A stretch of DNA of 64,000 nt from Hoeflea sp. IMCC20628 (GTDB taxonomy: Bacteria > Pseudomonadota > Alphaproteobacteria > Rhizobiales > Rhizobiaceae), in assembly GCF_001011155.1 (NCBI RefSeq), contig NZ_CP011479.1, positions 886,501 to 950,500 of the forward strand. The letters run 5' to 3'. Every line of letters starts with the position of its first letter. Position 1 is the stretch's first letter. The notes under the pieces are model-generated. The model worked only from the letters and a program-made list of their open reading frames with translations. It searched no databases and had not been told where the DNA came from. This document shows positions 39,751 to 52,828 of this stretch, piece by piece. A program made the position numbers and the translations under genes.

Positions 39751-39758
39751 TGGATTGT
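39751..39758. repeat. Target-site duplication, right copy
   Basis: TGGATTGT, identical to the left copy at 38368-38375. Confidence 0.9.
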
Positions 39759-40216
39759 TGGTCTCTTTGTAATTGGGGAAGCTTTTTCAAACGGCTTGCA
39801 CTGCAAATTCATTCATCGCGCCGCTGCGTCATGGCATTGATAGTGCCTCTATGATCCCTGCTGGGGTGGCGAAAATTTCGGGCTCGCTGCTGTGGCGCGG
39901 CGTGTGATTTTCCCTCAGGCCTTTCGCGTTCAAATGGATCACATGAACGATAATTTACATGCATCAATTTACAGAAATACAGCGCCGCGCATCCCATTTG
40001 TTGCGCGGCGCTGTAATGACCTTCCGGCCCCACGGGCGTCGCGTTACTGCGGCACTGGCGGACTTGCGCCAAGCTGGACGGTTTGGCGCAATGTTCGCCT
40101 TTTATATTGTCGGTCAGTGCGCCTGTTCTGTTCGTCTGAACCGGGTCTGACAAAACTGTGACGACGTCTGCAGCCCCTGGCGTGAGGGCTGCGGCACGGC
40201 AAGACGAGGGAAACTG
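39759..40216. other. Non-coding region between IS66 and ddl
   Basis: No supported gene is seen. The main structure is the long hairpin at 39978-40015. The rest lacks a clear terminator; a short inverted repeat of GCAGCCC and GGGCTGC (about 40170-40193) lies close to ddl. The ddl promoter must lie here, since murB no longer leads into ddl. Confidence 0.5.
39978..40015. repeat. Long hairpin, Rhizobiales intergenic repeat-like
   Basis: A perfect 14-bp stem, TACAGCGCCGCGCA with TGCGCGGCGCTGTA, surrounds a 10-nt loop. The stem wording resembles a dispersed palindrome common between genes in rhizobia. It could also act as a terminator for leftward or rightward transcripts, but no T-tract is present. 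Confidence 0.55.
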
Positions 40217-41155
40217 ATGCCAGAAGTGACCAAATCCAAACACGTGGCCGTGCTGATGGGCGGATTTTCCTCCGAGCGGCCGGTCAGCCTGTCGTCGGGC
40301 AACGCATGCGCCGATGCGCTGGAGCGGGCCGGGTACCGGGTTACCCGTGTCGATGTCGCGCCGGATGTCGCCACGGTGCTTTCCGAACTCAGGCCCGATG
40401 TCTGCTTCAACGCGCTGCACGGACCCTACGGCGAGGATGGCAGCATTCAGGGTGTGCTGGAATATCTTTCCATTCCCTATACTCATTCGGGCGTCACGGC
40501 TTCCGCGCTGGCCATGGACAAGCGGCTGTCGAAGATCGTCGCCAAGGCTGTGGGCATTCCGGTGGCGGAATCGAAGGTGATGAACCGGCACGACTTTACT
40601 TCGGCGCACCCGATGGCCCCGCCCTATGTGGTCAAGCCGGTGACCGAAGGGTCGAGCTTCGGAGTCGTCATTGTCAGCGAGGGACAGTCGCATCCGCCGC
40701 AGGTGATCACCTCGAAAGAGTGGAAGTACGGCGATGAGGTGATGGTCGAGCGTTACATCGCGGGTCGGGAGCTGACCTGCACGATCATGGGCGATGTGGC
40801 GCTGGCGGTCACCGAAATCGTGCCGCAAGGACACAGCTTCTATGATTATGACTCTAAATATGTTGCCGGGGGCTCGAAACACGTTTGTCCGGCAGAAATT
40901 TCACCCTTTGTTTACCAAAAAATTCGTAAGTTGAGTTTGAAGGCGCATCAAGCGATCGGCTGCCGTGGTGTGAGCAGGTCGGATTTCCGTTTTGACGACC
41001 GTTTCTCCGAAAATGGAGAGGTCATCTGGCTCGAAGTCAACACCCAGCCCGGCATGACGCCGACATCGCTGGCGCCGGAAATGGCCCTGCAGGCAGGGCA
41101 TTCGTTCGAAGAATTTGTAAGTTGGATAGTGGAGGACGCATCGTGTCGTCGATAA
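40217..41155 (+). CDS. ddl: D-alanine--D-alanine ligase
   Basis: The 312-residue ATP-grasp enzyme makes the D-Ala-D-Ala dipeptide used by MurF. It opens [20 protein letters not shown], with [19 protein letters not shown], the ATP-binding [15 protein letters not shown] and the metal-binding end [20 protein letters not shown]. It restarts the dcw cluster after the insert and overlaps ftsQ by 13 bp. Confidence 0.96.
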   Translation: MPEVTKSKHVAVLMGGFSSERPVSLSSGNACADALERAGYRVTRVDVAPDVATVLSELRPDVCFNALHGPYGEDGSIQGVLEYLSIPYTHSGVTASALAMDKRLSKIVAKAVGIPVAESKVMNRHDFTSAHPMAPPYVVKPVTEGSSFGVVIVSEGQSHPPQVITSKEWKYGDEVMVERYIAGRELTCTIMGDVALAVTEIVPQGHSFYDYDSKYVAGGSKHVCPAEISPFVYQKIRKLSLKAHQAIGCRGVSRSDFRFDDRFSENGEVIWLEVNTQPGMTPTSLAPEMALQAGHSFEEFVSWIVEDASCRR

Positions 41156-42072
41156 CAGGAAACAAAGGCAGGGCCGTCAAAACGGCCGCAACGTCGGGAC
41201 GCACAGCGTTCTCCGGCGCTGTTGTGCTGCCGCGTTTCCTGCGCCGTCCGGCTCGCTACGTCACCGCGCTGGCCACCGGCCGTGTGGACATTCGTCCGCA
41301 TGCCGGCTCGGTTGCAGCCCTGGCCTTTCTCGCCGCCACCGGCTTTTACGGCATGACGCTTGGCGGCCACACACAGGCCGTCACCCAAGCCGTGACCACA
41401 AGCGCCGGGTTTGCGCTTGAAGACGTGCATGTCAGCGGCAATGCCGAAACCTCCGACATTGATATCCTGCAGCAGCTTGGGCTCGACGGCACAACCTCTG
41501 TTGTGGCGATTGATGCCCATGCTGCGCGCGCCAAGCTGATGGAACTGCCCTGGGTCACGGATGCGCAGGTACAGAAAATCTACCCGCGCGGCCTGTCGGT
41601 CCGGCTGGTCGAGCGCACACCTGTCGGCATCTGGCAGCATGGTGACAGGTTGATGCTGATCGATGCGCGCGGCGATGTCATTGCGCCGCTGACCGGTGCC
41701 CGTCATGCCGAGCTGCCGCTGTATGTCGGCCTTGGCGCAGATATTCATGCCGATGAGCTCGAAGCCCGGCTGCTGTTTCATCCCGAACTGCGGTCACGGG
41801 TCAAGGCTGCGGTTCGCATCGCTGACCGGCGCTGGGACCTCCGGCTCGACAATGGCGTGACGCTGAGCCTGCCGGAGAACGATGTCGGCGCGGCGCTGAA
41901 GCGTTTTGCCGAATTCGACGCGGGTCGCGATGTGCTGTCGCGCGATATCGCCGCCGTCGATCTCAGACTTGAGGACCGCGTGACGCTCCGTCTCACGGAG
42001 GGTTCCTTCGAACGCCGCAAGAAGGCGCTCGAAACGCGGGCCAAACTCATCAAGGCGGGGAAAAAGTCGTGA
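41143..42072 (+). CDS. ftsQ: Cell division protein FtsQ
   Basis: GTG 41143 is chosen because GGAGGA lies 7 nt upstream; a TTG at 41122 has none. The 309-residue protein has a basic cytoplasmic N-terminus, one membrane helix (about 50-70, [19 protein letters not shown]), a POTRA domain ([20 protein letters not shown]) and the FtsQ beta domain ([28 protein letters not shown]). It recruits FtsL and other late divisome proteins. It overlaps ddl and ftsA. Confidence 0.94.
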   Translation: MSSITGNKGRAVKTAATSGRTAFSGAVVLPRFLRRPARYVTALATGRVDIRPHAGSVAALAFLAATGFYGMTLGGHTQAVTQAVTTSAGFALEDVHVSGNAETSDIDILQQLGLDGTTSVVAIDAHAARAKLMELPWVTDAQVQKIYPRGLSVRLVERTPVGIWQHGDRLMLIDARGDVIAPLTGARHAELPLYVGLGADIHADELEARLLFHPELRSRVKAAVRIADRRWDLRLDNGVTLSLPENDVGAALKRFAEFDAGRDVLSRDIAAVDLRLEDRVTLRLTEGSFERRKKALETRAKLIKAGKKS

Positions 42073-43397
42073 GCATGTTCCGCCCCTCTTCAATGCTGCC
42101 CCGGCTCAAGCCGCTGTCATCAAAGCGCGTCAGCATTGTCACCGTGCTCGACATCGGCTCGTCCAAGGTGGTCTGCATGATTGGCCGCCTGACCCCGGTT
42201 GAAGGCGCCGAAGTGTTGTCGGGCCGCAGCCACAGTGTCGAAATTCTCGGAATCGGTCATCAGAAATCCCGCGGCCTCAAATCCGGCGTGATCTCCGACA
42301 TGGATGCGGTGGAAAGTTCGGTGCGGCTCGCCGTTGACGCTGCCGAGCGCATGGCAGGTGTCACGGTCGAAAGCCTGATCGTCAATGTCACCGCCGGGCG
42401 GTTGAATAGCGAAACCCATTCATCCTCGGTCAATCTTGGCGGTCATGAGATCGCTTCAGGCGATCTGGCCAAGGTGGTCAACGCGGCGACGCGGCAAAGC
42501 CAGCTCAATGAGCGCGCCATCCTGCATTCGCTGCCGTCGAGCTACACGCTGGATGGCGAGCGCGGCATTCGCGATCCGGCCGGCATGTATGGCGATGTGC
42601 TTGGCGTCGACATGCATGTGCTGACGGCTGACCGGGCGCCGCTGAGAAATCTCGAACTGTCTATCAATCGCGCTCACCTCACTGTCGAGGCCATGGTGGC
42701 GACACCTTATGCCTCCGGACTGGCAGCACTTGTTTCCGATGAAGCCGAAATGGGCTGCGCCTGCATCGATATGGGCGGCGGCACGACGACGATCTCGGTT
42801 TTTTGCGATGGCAAGCTGGTGCATGCCGACGCGATTGCGCTTGGTGGCCAGCACGTGACCATGGATCTGGCACGCGGGCTGTCAACCAGAGTTGACGATG
42901 CCGAGCGCATCAAGGTCGTGCACGGCTCGGCCCTGCCGCAGGCCGGCGAAGACCGCGACGTTATTTCGATTCCGCCGATCGGCGAGGACGAGCATGATCA
43001 GCCGACCCATGTGCCACGCGGGCTGGTTTCGCGCATCGTGCGGGCACGGGTTGAGGAAACCCTGGAAATGCTGCGCGACCGGATCCAGCAGTCGGGCTAT
43101 TCGACACTTGTCGGCAAGCGGATTGTCCTCACCGGTGGCGCAAGCCAGATGACCGGCCTGTCCGAATCCGCCCGGCGCATCCTGGCGCGCAATGTGCGTA
43201 TCGGCCGGCCGCTCGGTGTTTCCGGTCTGCCGGCAGCGGCCAAGGGGCCGACATTTTCAACAGCTGTGGGCCTGATGATTTATCCTCAGGTGGCACATCT
43301 TGAATCCCACGGTACGGGCGAGGGCGGCTTTGCCGTCATGGCCGGTGCCGGAGGTCGTCTGTCCCGAGTGGGGCAGTGGCTTAAAGAGAGTTTTTGA
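42069..43397 (+). CDS. ftsA: Cell division protein FtsA
   Basis: The 442-residue actin-like ATPase tethers FtsZ to the membrane. GTG 42069 overlaps the ftsQ stop (GTGA). It shows [18 protein letters not shown] (phosphate 1), the SHE-like 1C domain with [28 protein letters not shown] (phosphate 2), [11 protein letters not shown], and the C-terminal amphipathic tail GQWLKESF that acts as membrane anchor. Confidence 0.96.
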   Translation: MSMFRPSSMLPRLKPLSSKRVSIVTVLDIGSSKVVCMIGRLTPVEGAEVLSGRSHSVEILGIGHQKSRGLKSGVISDMDAVESSVRLAVDAAERMAGVTVESLIVNVTAGRLNSETHSSSVNLGGHEIASGDLAKVVNAATRQSQLNERAILHSLPSSYTLDGERGIRDPAGMYGDVLGVDMHVLTADRAPLRNLELSINRAHLTVEAMVATPYASGLAALVSDEAEMGCACIDMGGGTTTISVFCDGKLVHADAIALGGQHVTMDLARGLSTRVDDAERIKVVHGSALPQAGEDRDVISIPPIGEDEHDQPTHVPRGLVSRIVRARVEETLEMLRDRIQQSGYSTLVGKRIVLTGGASQMTGLSESARRILARNVRIGRPLGVSGLPAAAKGPTFSTAVGLMIYPQVAHLESHGTGEGGFAVMAGAGGRLSRVGQWLKESF

Positions 43398-43455
43398 TTT
43401 TACAGAATTGGCCCCCGCGGCGGTGCGGCCATGCGACAAGGAAGGAACGGGTGCC

Positions 43456-45141
43456 ATGACCATCAATTTGCAGAAGCCGGACATCACCGAGCTGAAGCCC
43501 CGCATCACGGTTTTCGGGGTTGGCGGCGGCGGTGGAAACGCTGTCAACAACATGATCAATGCAGGACTCCAGGGTGTCGATTTCGTCGTCGCCAACACGG
43601 ATGCCCAGGCGCTGACCATGTCCAAGGCTGAACGGATCATCCAGCTAGGCGCTGCCGTGACCGAAGGCCTTGGCGCCGGTTCGCAGCCCGAAGTTGGCCG
43701 CGCGGCGGCCGAGGAATGCATCGACGAAATCCTCGATCACCTCAACGGCACCCACATGTGCTTCGTCACCGCAGGCATGGGCGGCGGCACCGGCACCGGC
43801 GCTGCACCCGTTGTTGCCCAGGCAGCCCGCAACAAGGGCATCCTGACCGTCGGCGTGGTCACCAAACCGTTCCATTTCGAAGGCGCGCGCCGGATGCGTC
43901 TGGCTGAATCAGGCATCGAAGAACTGCAGAAATGCGTTGATACGCTGATCGTCATTCCGAACCAGAATCTGTTCCGCATCGCCAATGACAAGACCACCTT
44001 CGCCGACGCATTTGCGATGGCCGACCAGGTGCTTTATTCAGGCGTTGCCTGCATTACCGACCTGATGGTCAAGGAAGGCCTGATCAACCTCGACTTCGCC
44101 GACGTCCGTTCGGTGATGCGCGAAATGGGTCGCGCCATGATGGGCACCGGCGAGGCTTCCGGCGAAGGCCGCGCGATGGCCGCAGCCGAAGCTGCGATTG
44201 CTAATCCGCTGCTCGATGAAACCACGATGAAGGGCGCGCAAGGCCTGCTGATCTCGATCACCGGCGGCCGCGACATGACGCTGTTTGAAGTTGACGAGGC
44301 AGCGACCCGCATCCGCGAGGAAGTGGACGCTGACGCCAACATCATCCTGGGTGCAACCTTCGACGAAGCGCTTGAAGGCCTGATCCGCGTCTCGGTTGTC
44401 GCCACCGGCATCGACCGGGTGGAAGGCGCCGCTGAAATGCAACGTCCACTGGTCACCGCGTCACGTCCGGCTGCACGACCTGCCGCCAGCGCACCGCAGC
44501 CGGCCGCACGTCCGTCTGCACCAGAACCGGCGACTGCAAAGGATCCGCTGGCTGAAACCATCTTGTCGGCAGAAGCCGAGCTGGAGCGCGAACTCGACAT
44601 CGCAACCCAGAACGAACTGGCTGCAAAGCCACAGACCGCTGCTGCGCAACCCGGTTTTCAGCCTCAGAGCCGAATCTTTGCCAATTCAGGCGAAGCACCG
44701 GCACCGGTGGCTGCACCGCAGCCTGCAATGACCGCGCCACGTCCGGCAGCACCTGCTCCGCAGCCAGCGCAAGCAGCGCCGACTTTGCGCACGGAAGCCG
44801 CCCCGTCCCGCATGCCGCGGGTCGAAGACTTCCCGCCAGTAGTACAGGCCGAGATCGAACATCGTGCTGCGCCGCAGGGCCACGCCGATGAACGCGGCCC
44901 GATGGGATTGCTCAAGCGGATCTCGAGCTCGCTCGGCCGCCGCGAAGAGGAAGAGACATCCAAGGCGACACAACCCGGCCAGGCACCGCAGGTGCGCCGG
45001 CCACTGTCGGCAGAGGCAAGTGTCTATGCCCCACGTCGTGGTCAACTTGACGATCAGGGCCGGGTAACGCCGCAGACTCGCGCGAGTATCGAGGACGAAC
45101 AACTCGAGATTCCTGCCTTTCTGCGCCGCCAGGCAAAGTGA
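43456..45141 (+). CDS. ftsZ: Cell division GTPase FtsZ
   Basis: The 561-residue tubulin homologue builds the Z-ring. ATG 43456 has AAGGA upstream; the frame is open further but upstream codons overlap fts[14 protein letters not shown] and the tubulin signature GMGGGTGTG (107-115) bind GTP, and the T7 region with [11 protein letters not shown] follows. From about residue 330 to 545 runs a Pro/Ala/Gln-rich disordered linker, longer than in E. coli and typical of Rhizobiales, ending in the conserved peptide EIPAFLRRQ that binds FtsA. Confidence 0.97.
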   Translation: MTINLQKPDITELKPRITVFGVGGGGGNAVNNMINAGLQGVDFVVANTDAQALTMSKAERIIQLGAAVTEGLGAGSQPEVGRAAAEECIDEILDHLNGTHMCFVTAGMGGGTGTGAAPVVAQAARNKGILTVGVVTKPFHFEGARRMRLAESGIEELQKCVDTLIVIPNQNLFRIANDKTTFADAFAMADQVLYSGVACITDLMVKEGLINLDFADVRSVMREMGRAMMGTGEASGEGRAMAAAEAAIANPLLDETTMKGAQGLLISITGGRDMTLFEVDEAATRIREEVDADANIILGATFDEALEGLIRVSVVATGIDRVEGAAEMQRPLVTASRPAARPAASAPQPAARPSAPEPATAKDPLAETILSAEAELERELDIATQNELAAKPQTAAAQPGFQPQSRIFANSGEAPAPVAAPQPAMTAPRPAAPAPQPAQAAPTLRTEAAPSRMPRVEDFPPVVQAEIEHRAAPQGHADERGPMGLLKRISSSLGRREEEETSKATQPGQAPQVRRPLSAEASVYAPRRGQLDDQGRVTPQTRASIEDEQLEIPAFLRRQAK

Positions 45142-45169
45142 GTCGTCTGTAACATACTGAAACATACGC

Positions 45170-45197
45170 GGCATGGCAGTCAGTCGGTTGCCATGCC
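45170..45197 (+). terminator. Hairpin after ftsZ
   Basis: GGCATGGCA (45170-45178) pairs with TGCCATGCC (45189-45197), 28 nt after the ftsZ stop. No T-tract follows, so it may terminate weakly or stabilise the ftsZ message. Confidence 0.45.
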
Positions 45198-45431
45198 AAA
45201 TTGCTAAGATTATGAAAATTCAGAGGTTTTTGAGGGTACGGTTTGTTGCACTAACGTAACAGAACGAAAAAAAGCGTGATTTGGAAACTCAGGGTCGCCG
45301 CCGTATCTTGCAGACAACAAAAAGGGTTGGGGCAGTCCACCGCGCTGGGGAGGCGTGGAATTGCTCTTGGTGATCGGGGATAGAATGGCCTAATGCGGCC
45401 ATGACAAATTTTGCGGGAAACGGCGGACCAT

Positions 45432-46385
45432 ATGAGTATCGATGTAGTAGGCCTACAGACCACGATTTCGAGGTCAATCTCCCTCTCTGGCATTGCCGTG
45501 CATTCCGGCGAAAATGTTTCGATATCCTTTCATCCTGCTGACCCGGATACCGGCATCGTTTTCAACCGCCTTCTTCCCTCCGGCGACACCATCAGCGTGC
45601 GCGCCGTGTCTTCGCAGGTGGGTTCCACCGATCTCTGCACACTTCTGGGCAAGGCTCCTGATCGCTCCGTTGCGACAGTCGAGCATCTGATGGCTGCGCT
45701 CTATGCGCTGGGCGTCGACAATATCAGCATTGATCTTGATGGCAGCGAAGTTCCGATCATGGACGGCAGCGCCGCCGTGTTCATCGAGGCGCTCGACAAT
45801 GCCGGACTTACCAATCACGCAGTCAAGCGCCGCTACATTCGCGTCACCAAGCCGGTGCGTATCGAAATGGGCGGTTCGTGGGCAGAATTCAGCCAGCACA
45901 ACGGCACCCGCTTCGAGATCGATATTGATTTCGATACACCGCTGATCGGACGCCAGTCGTGGAAGGGCGAAGTCACAGCCGACACGTTCCGCCGCGAGTT
46001 GGCCCGCGCCCGTACTTTCGGGTTCATGCGCGATGTCGAGCGGCTCTGGGCTTCGGGGCATGCGCTGGGATCGTCGCTTGAAAATTCCGTGGTGATCGGT
46101 GACGACGGCAAGGTCATCAATGTCGAGGGACTTCGTTTCGGCGACGAGTTCGCACGGCACAAGGCGCTTGATGCTGTGGGCGATCTGGCTCTGGCCGGCG
46201 CGCAGTTCATCGGTTGCTACCGCAGCTACCGCGGCGGTCACAAGCTCAATGCGCTGGCGCTGCGGGCATTGCTGGCAGATCAGTCGGCCTATGACGTCGT
46301 TGAGGCACCGGCTCGCCGGAACACGGTTCGCCATGGTGAACTGGTCGCTGTCAACGCAGCTGCCTTTGCTCCCTGGGCGCTCTGA
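45432..46385 (+). CDS. lpxC: UDP-3-O-acyl-N-acetylglucosamine deacetylase LpxC
   Basis: The 317-residue zinc enzyme performs the committed step of lipid A synthesis. The Zn ligands are visible as His85 (VEHLMAALYALG), His243 and Asp247 (EFARHKALDAVGDL), and MDGSAAVFIE and YRGGHKLN are the substrate-binding motifs. The 290-nt gap from ftsZ with a hairpin suggests its own promoter. ATG 45432 is preferred to an in-frame TTG at 45411. Confidence 0.96.
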   Translation: MSIDVVGLQTTISRSISLSGIAVHSGENVSISFHPADPDTGIVFNRLLPSGDTISVRAVSSQVGSTDLCTLLGKAPDRSVATVEHLMAALYALGVDNISIDLDGSEVPIMDGSAAVFIEALDNAGLTNHAVKRRYIRVTKPVRIEMGGSWAEFSQHNGTRFEIDIDFDTPLIGRQSWKGEVTADTFRRELARARTFGFMRDVERLWASGHALGSSLENSVVIGDDGKVINVEGLRFGDEFARHKALDAVGDLALAGAQFIGCYRSYRGGHKLNALALRALLADQSAYDVVEAPARRNTVRHGELVAVNAAAFAPWAL

Positions 46386-46866
46386 TCTCCAAACAGATGT
46401 CTTTTATTTGTATGACGCTCTGACTGCGGCTCACATTGTGGCTTGCAGATCCAGAGAATCGTACGATAAATATGTCGTATTCTGCCGTAATGATTTTATG
46501 GGCTGAGCAGAGTTTTTGGCGAAGGACATACCTTCACAGGGAGGTTCGAGACGAAAATCCTGCTCAGGACTTGAAAGCGTGCGGCTCTCCGGGTTGGCTG
46601 ATACCTGCTATCCACTGCATCGAACGGCTTGAGAGATGAAAGCGCATCGCTCTCGCCATCCTTCTTGTGGAGCAGCAGGTTTGAGCCGACAGAATGCGTC
46701 ATATTTGTCGTCCGATGCTCTAATCTCGTGCTTTTGATGAAAGCCTTTGCCACAAAAATGCGGCAAAGCGTCTTCATGACGTTGCGAAGTTCGGTCATTT
46801 CCGGATAGAAACGCGGGTCTGGTTCCGCGGGCAATTGCACCCGCGGCTGTTGAGAGGTTTTGCAGA
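46386..46866. other. Non-coding region between lpxC and bamD
   Basis: No convincing gene is seen. It contains an inverted repeat CTTTGCC/GGCAAAG (46745-46768) and a stronger one CCGCGGG/CCCGCGG (46825-46846) close to the bamD start. A 23-codon frame at 46738 overlaps the first repeat and is not supported. The region must hold the bamD promoter. Confidence 0.5.
46825..46846. promoter_or_regulatory. Palindrome just upstream of bamD
   Basis: CCGCGGG and CCCGCGG, 8 nt apart, form a perfect 7-bp inverted repeat ending 20 nt before the bamD ATG and only a few bases from its GAGAGG ribosome site. It could be an operator or an RNA hairpin affecting translation. Confidence 0.4.
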
Positions 46867-47733
46867 ATGGATACTTCGGTCAAGGGTGGGCGCGGGCGCG
46901 CGAGTAGAGTTGCGCTCATAGTCGCCGGATTGGCTGGCGTTTCGTTGGTCGTCAGCGGTTGTCAATCCGATCCCGACATCGACATTACCGCCTACGCGCA
47001 ATCTATTGAACCTGCCGATGTGATGTACAATCAGGGGCTAGCCAATTTGCAGTCGGGTGAATTGACCGAGGCCGGACGCAAATTCGCGGCGATTGACAAG
47101 CAGCACCCCTATTCGGAATTCGCCCGCAAGGCGATGGTGATGGGGGCGTTCACCGATTATCGCCAGGGCAATTACTCCGAAGCCATCAACAGGGCTTCGC
47201 GGTTTCTCAGCCTCTATCCCAACGATGACGATGCAGCCTACGCACAATATATCGTCGGGCTCGCCTACTACCGGCAAATTCCTGAGGTAACGCGCGACCA
47301 GCGCACCTCGGCAAAGGCAATCGCCGCTTTCACCGAAGTGATTGAGCGCTACCCTGATTCTGAATATGTCGAGGATAGCCAGGCCAAGTTGCGCTATGCG
47401 CGTGACCAGTTGGCGGGCAAGGAGATGCAGGTCGGGCGCTATTATCTTGAGCGCAAGGAATATCTGGCGGCGGCCAACCGGTTCCGTCTGGTGGTGGAGC
47501 AATATCCCAACACCCGCCAGATCGAAGAGGCGCTGGCCCGCTTGGTCGAAACCTATTACGCGATGGGCCTTGAAAGCGAAGCGCAGACGGCAGCCGCCGT
47601 ACTGGGGCACAATTTTCCTGACAGCCAGTGGTATGCAGACTCCTACAAGCTCTTGAAGACCCGTGGCCTCGAGCCGCGTGAGAACAAGGGCTCCTGGATT
47701 TCGCGCGCCGGGGCCGTCCTCGTCGGCACCTGA
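46867..47733 (+). CDS. bamD: Outer membrane assembly lipoprotein BamD
   Basis: The 288-residue protein has a lipoprotein signal with VVSGC (Cys32 lipidated) and five TPR-like repeats starting near residue 52 ([28 protein letters not shown], then [22 protein letters not shown]). BamD works with BamA to insert beta-barrel proteins in the outer membrane. It is 11 nt before recN. Confidence 0.95.
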   Translation: MDTSVKGGRGRASRVALIVAGLAGVSLVVSGCQSDPDIDITAYAQSIEPADVMYNQGLANLQSGELTEAGRKFAAIDKQHPYSEFARKAMVMGAFTDYRQGNYSEAINRASRFLSLYPNDDDAAYAQYIVGLAYYRQIPEVTRDQRTSAKAIAAFTEVIERYPDSEYVEDSQAKLRYARDQLAGKEMQVGRYYLERKEYLAAANRFRLVVEQYPNTRQIEEALARLVETYYAMGLESEAQTAAAVLGHNFPDSQWYADSYKLLKTRGLEPRENKGSWISRAGAVLVGT

Positions 47734-47744
47734 AGCGGGCGGCG

Positions 47745-49418
47745 ATGCTTGTCCAGCTGTCGATCCGCGATATCGTCCTGATCGAGAAGCTTGATCTCGA
47801 GTTTGACGCTGGTCTGTCGGTCCTCACCGGCGAGACCGGCGCCGGCAAATCCATACTCCTTGATTCCCTTTCACTGGCGCTTGGCGGCCGTGGCGATGGC
47901 AGCCTCGTGCGTCATGGCGCGGGCAAGGGCCAGGTTACCGCGGTGTTTGACGTCGGCGCTGAACATCCGGCGCGGCTGTTGCTGCGCGCCAATGACATCA
48001 ATGACGAAGGTGATCTGGTGTTCCGACGGGTGCAGTCGGGCGATGGCCGGACGCGTGTGTTCATCAATGACCAGCCGGCGAGCGTGGCGCTGATGCGTGA
48101 GGCTGGTCTGCTGCTGGTCGAGATCCACGGCCAGCACGATGACCGGGCGCTGATCGACACCGACGCGCATCGGGCGTTGCTCGACGCTTTTGGCGGCTTG
48201 ACCGAGCGCACAGCCGATGTCGGGCGGCTGCATGAAAGCTGGCGCGAGGCCGAACGGGCGCTGAAGGCGCACCGTGCGCGCGTCGAAGAAGCAAGGCGCG
48301 AGGCCGACTGGCTGCGCTCCTCGGTCGACGAGCTTGAAAAACTCCACCCCATCGAGGGTGAGGACGAACAGCTGGCCGAGAGCCGCTCGATGATGATGAA
48401 GGCTGAAAAAATGGCCAGCGACATCAACGAGGCCGATGAGGTGCTTAACGGTCAGGGCTCGCCGATGCCGGTGATCAGCGGGCTGATGCGGCGGCTGGAG
48501 CGCAAGGCGCTGGAAGCGCCGGAACTGCTCAATGACACGGTGGCAGCCCTTGATGCCGCGCTCAATGCGCTGGCCGACGCGCAGACCGCCGTCGAGGCAG
48601 CACTGAGGGCCGCCGATTTTAATCCGCGCGAACTGGAAGAAACCGAGGAGCGGCTGTTTGCGCTTCGGGCGGCGGCGCGCAAATACAATGTCACCGTCGA
48701 TGCCTTGCCGGAACTCGCGGCGCAGATGATCGCCGATCTGTCAGATCTGGACGCCGGCGAAGAGCGGCTGGCCAGCATGGAAGCCCGGGTCGGCGAGACC
48801 CGCGCGGCGTTTCTGCATGCGGCCGGGCAATTGTCCGAGCGGCGGCACTCCACTGCTGCGGCACTCACCAGTGCGGTGATGGCCGAACTGCCGGCACTGA
48901 AGCTGGAGCGGGCCGAATTCATTGTCGAAATTGCGAGCGATGCCGCCCATGCCGGTCCGAGCGGCATTGACGCCATCGCCTTCCACGTCCGCACCAATCC
49001 GGGCTCACGGGCAGGGCCAATCATGAAGGTCGCCTCGGGTGGCGAGCTGTCGCGGTTTCTGCTGGCGCTCAAGGTGGCACTGGCCGAGCGCGGCTCGGCG
49101 CCGACGTTGGTGTTTGACGAGATCGACACCGGTGTGGGCGGAGCCGTCGCCGATGCCATCGGCAAACGGCTCAAGCGGCTGGCTGGAGGCGTTCAGGTGC
49201 TTTCGGTCACCCACGCACCGCAGGTCGCTGCACGGGCGGCCACGCATCTGCTGATCGCCAAGGGACCATCCGAGGCAGGCTCGGTGACGGTGTCGACACG
49301 CGTCTCGACCATGGGTGCGGATGCACGACGTGAGGAAATTGCCCGGATGCTGGCCGGCGAACACGTCACCGACGAAGCCCGCGCAGCTGCAGCGCGGCTG
49401 CTGGATGTGGCCGACTGA
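47745..49418 (+). CDS. recN: DNA repair ATPase RecN
   Basis: The 557-residue SMC-like protein helps repair double-strand breaks. Walker A is GETGAGKS (29-36). The middle is a long coiled coil (~160-360). The ABC signature is SGGELSRFLLALK and Walker B is VFDEIDTG with Asp458 and Glu459. All ATPase motifs are intact. Confidence 0.96.
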   Translation: MLVQLSIRDIVLIEKLDLEFDAGLSVLTGETGAGKSILLDSLSLALGGRGDGSLVRHGAGKGQVTAVFDVGAEHPARLLLRANDINDEGDLVFRRVQSGDGRTRVFINDQPASVALMREAGLLLVEIHGQHDDRALIDTDAHRALLDAFGGLTERTADVGRLHESWREAERALKAHRARVEEARREADWLRSSVDELEKLHPIEGEDEQLAESRSMMMKAEKMASDINEADEVLNGQGSPMPVISGLMRRLERKALEAPELLNDTVAALDAALNALADAQTAVEAALRAADFNPRELEETEERLFALRAAARKYNVTVDALPELAAQMIADLSDLDAGEERLASMEARVGETRAAFLHAAGQLSERRHSTAAALTSAVMAELPALKLERAEFIVEIASDAAHAGPSGIDAIAFHVRTNPGSRAGPIMKVASGGELSRFLLALKVALAERGSAPTLVFDEIDTGVGGAVADAIGKRLKRLAGGVQVLSVTHAPQVAARAATHLLIAKGPSEAGSVTVSTRVSTMGADARREEIARMLAGEHVTDEARAAAARLLDVAD

Positions 49419-49429
49419 AAAGATCCAGC

Positions 49430-50050
49430 CTACCAGTAGACCTTGTTGAAAGCCGAAGGCCCTTCGAGACGGGCCATGATGTCGCTAACGCGGGCGGTCG
49501 AGTCTCGCGCGCTGTCGGCGCTCCATCGCACGCTGGCGCTGTCCTTTGAATCGTCCGCCATCAGCTCGACAACGCTTCTGAGCTGATAGGCGGTGTTCAT
49601 GAAGCTGGCTGCCGTTTCTGCATCTTCAGCACTCATACTGGCGATGAAGGGGGCGTCATCGGCGAGGACGTCATAATAGGCTTTTGGCACGGATGTTTCC
49701 GCAGCCTGGCCGGGATTGGCGGGCTGTTCCAGCCCGGCGAGGGTCTTGAACGAGGCGGTGAAATCATTAGCGGCTGATTCCAGCTCCTTGGCCATCCGGG
49801 CGGTGTGGCCAACCAGGAACCCCGGTGCGAGATTGAACAGCGACAGCGTGTTCATCTGTTCCTTGAGATGAGCGAGCCGGTCCTCGGCAAATGCTTTGCG
49901 GCTGAGTGCCGCCGATTCGACGAAATTGTCGAGCCTTGCCAGCGCGTCGGATGCCTGGTCCTGTGCCGGCACGTCCGCAGGCGCGCGGACCGGGGCAGGC
50001 CGCTCGACACTTGTCCGCTGTAGGGTAACGCTGTTGGCGCCGACGATCAT
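49430..50050 (-). CDS. Hypothetical protein, unrecognised
   Basis: A 206-residue product from ATG 50050 with GGAAGG about 10 nt upstream. It is mostly helical and Ala/Ser-rich, with no signal peptide, membrane segment or Cys pair, and ends ...AFNKVYW. I recognise no family. Base and codon use match the GC-rich genome, so it is likely a real chromosomal gene. It converges with recN (11 bp apart) and is divergent from ligA; the AT-rich segment begins just upstream of its start. Confidence 0.7.
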   Translation of the reverse strand: MIVGANSVTLQRTSVERPAPVRAPADVPAQDQASDALARLDNFVESAALSRKAFAEDRLAHLKEQMNTLSLFNLAPGFLVGHTARMAKELESAANDFTASFKTLAGLEQPANPGQAAETSVPKAYYDVLADDAPFIASMSAEDAETAASFMNTAYQLRSVVELMADDSKDSASVRWSADSARDSTARVSDIMARLEGPSAFNKVYW

Positions 50051-52731
<2,681 letters not shown>

Positions 52732-52828
52732 CACACGTCGCTTCAAGCTGGATCCAGGTGACGGGCATTAGCCTGTTTTTTCGAGTGTCAGTATTGCAAA
52801 ACCGTTGCACACATTTGCGCGATATGCC

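Noticed and set aside
43300-43455. Longer FtsZ start overlapping ftsA
   Set aside because: The extension is not FtsZ-like, and ATG 43456 has its own ribosome site.
46738-46809. 23-codon frame upstream of bamD
   Set aside because: Too short, overlapping an inverted repeat, and without a clear ribosome site.
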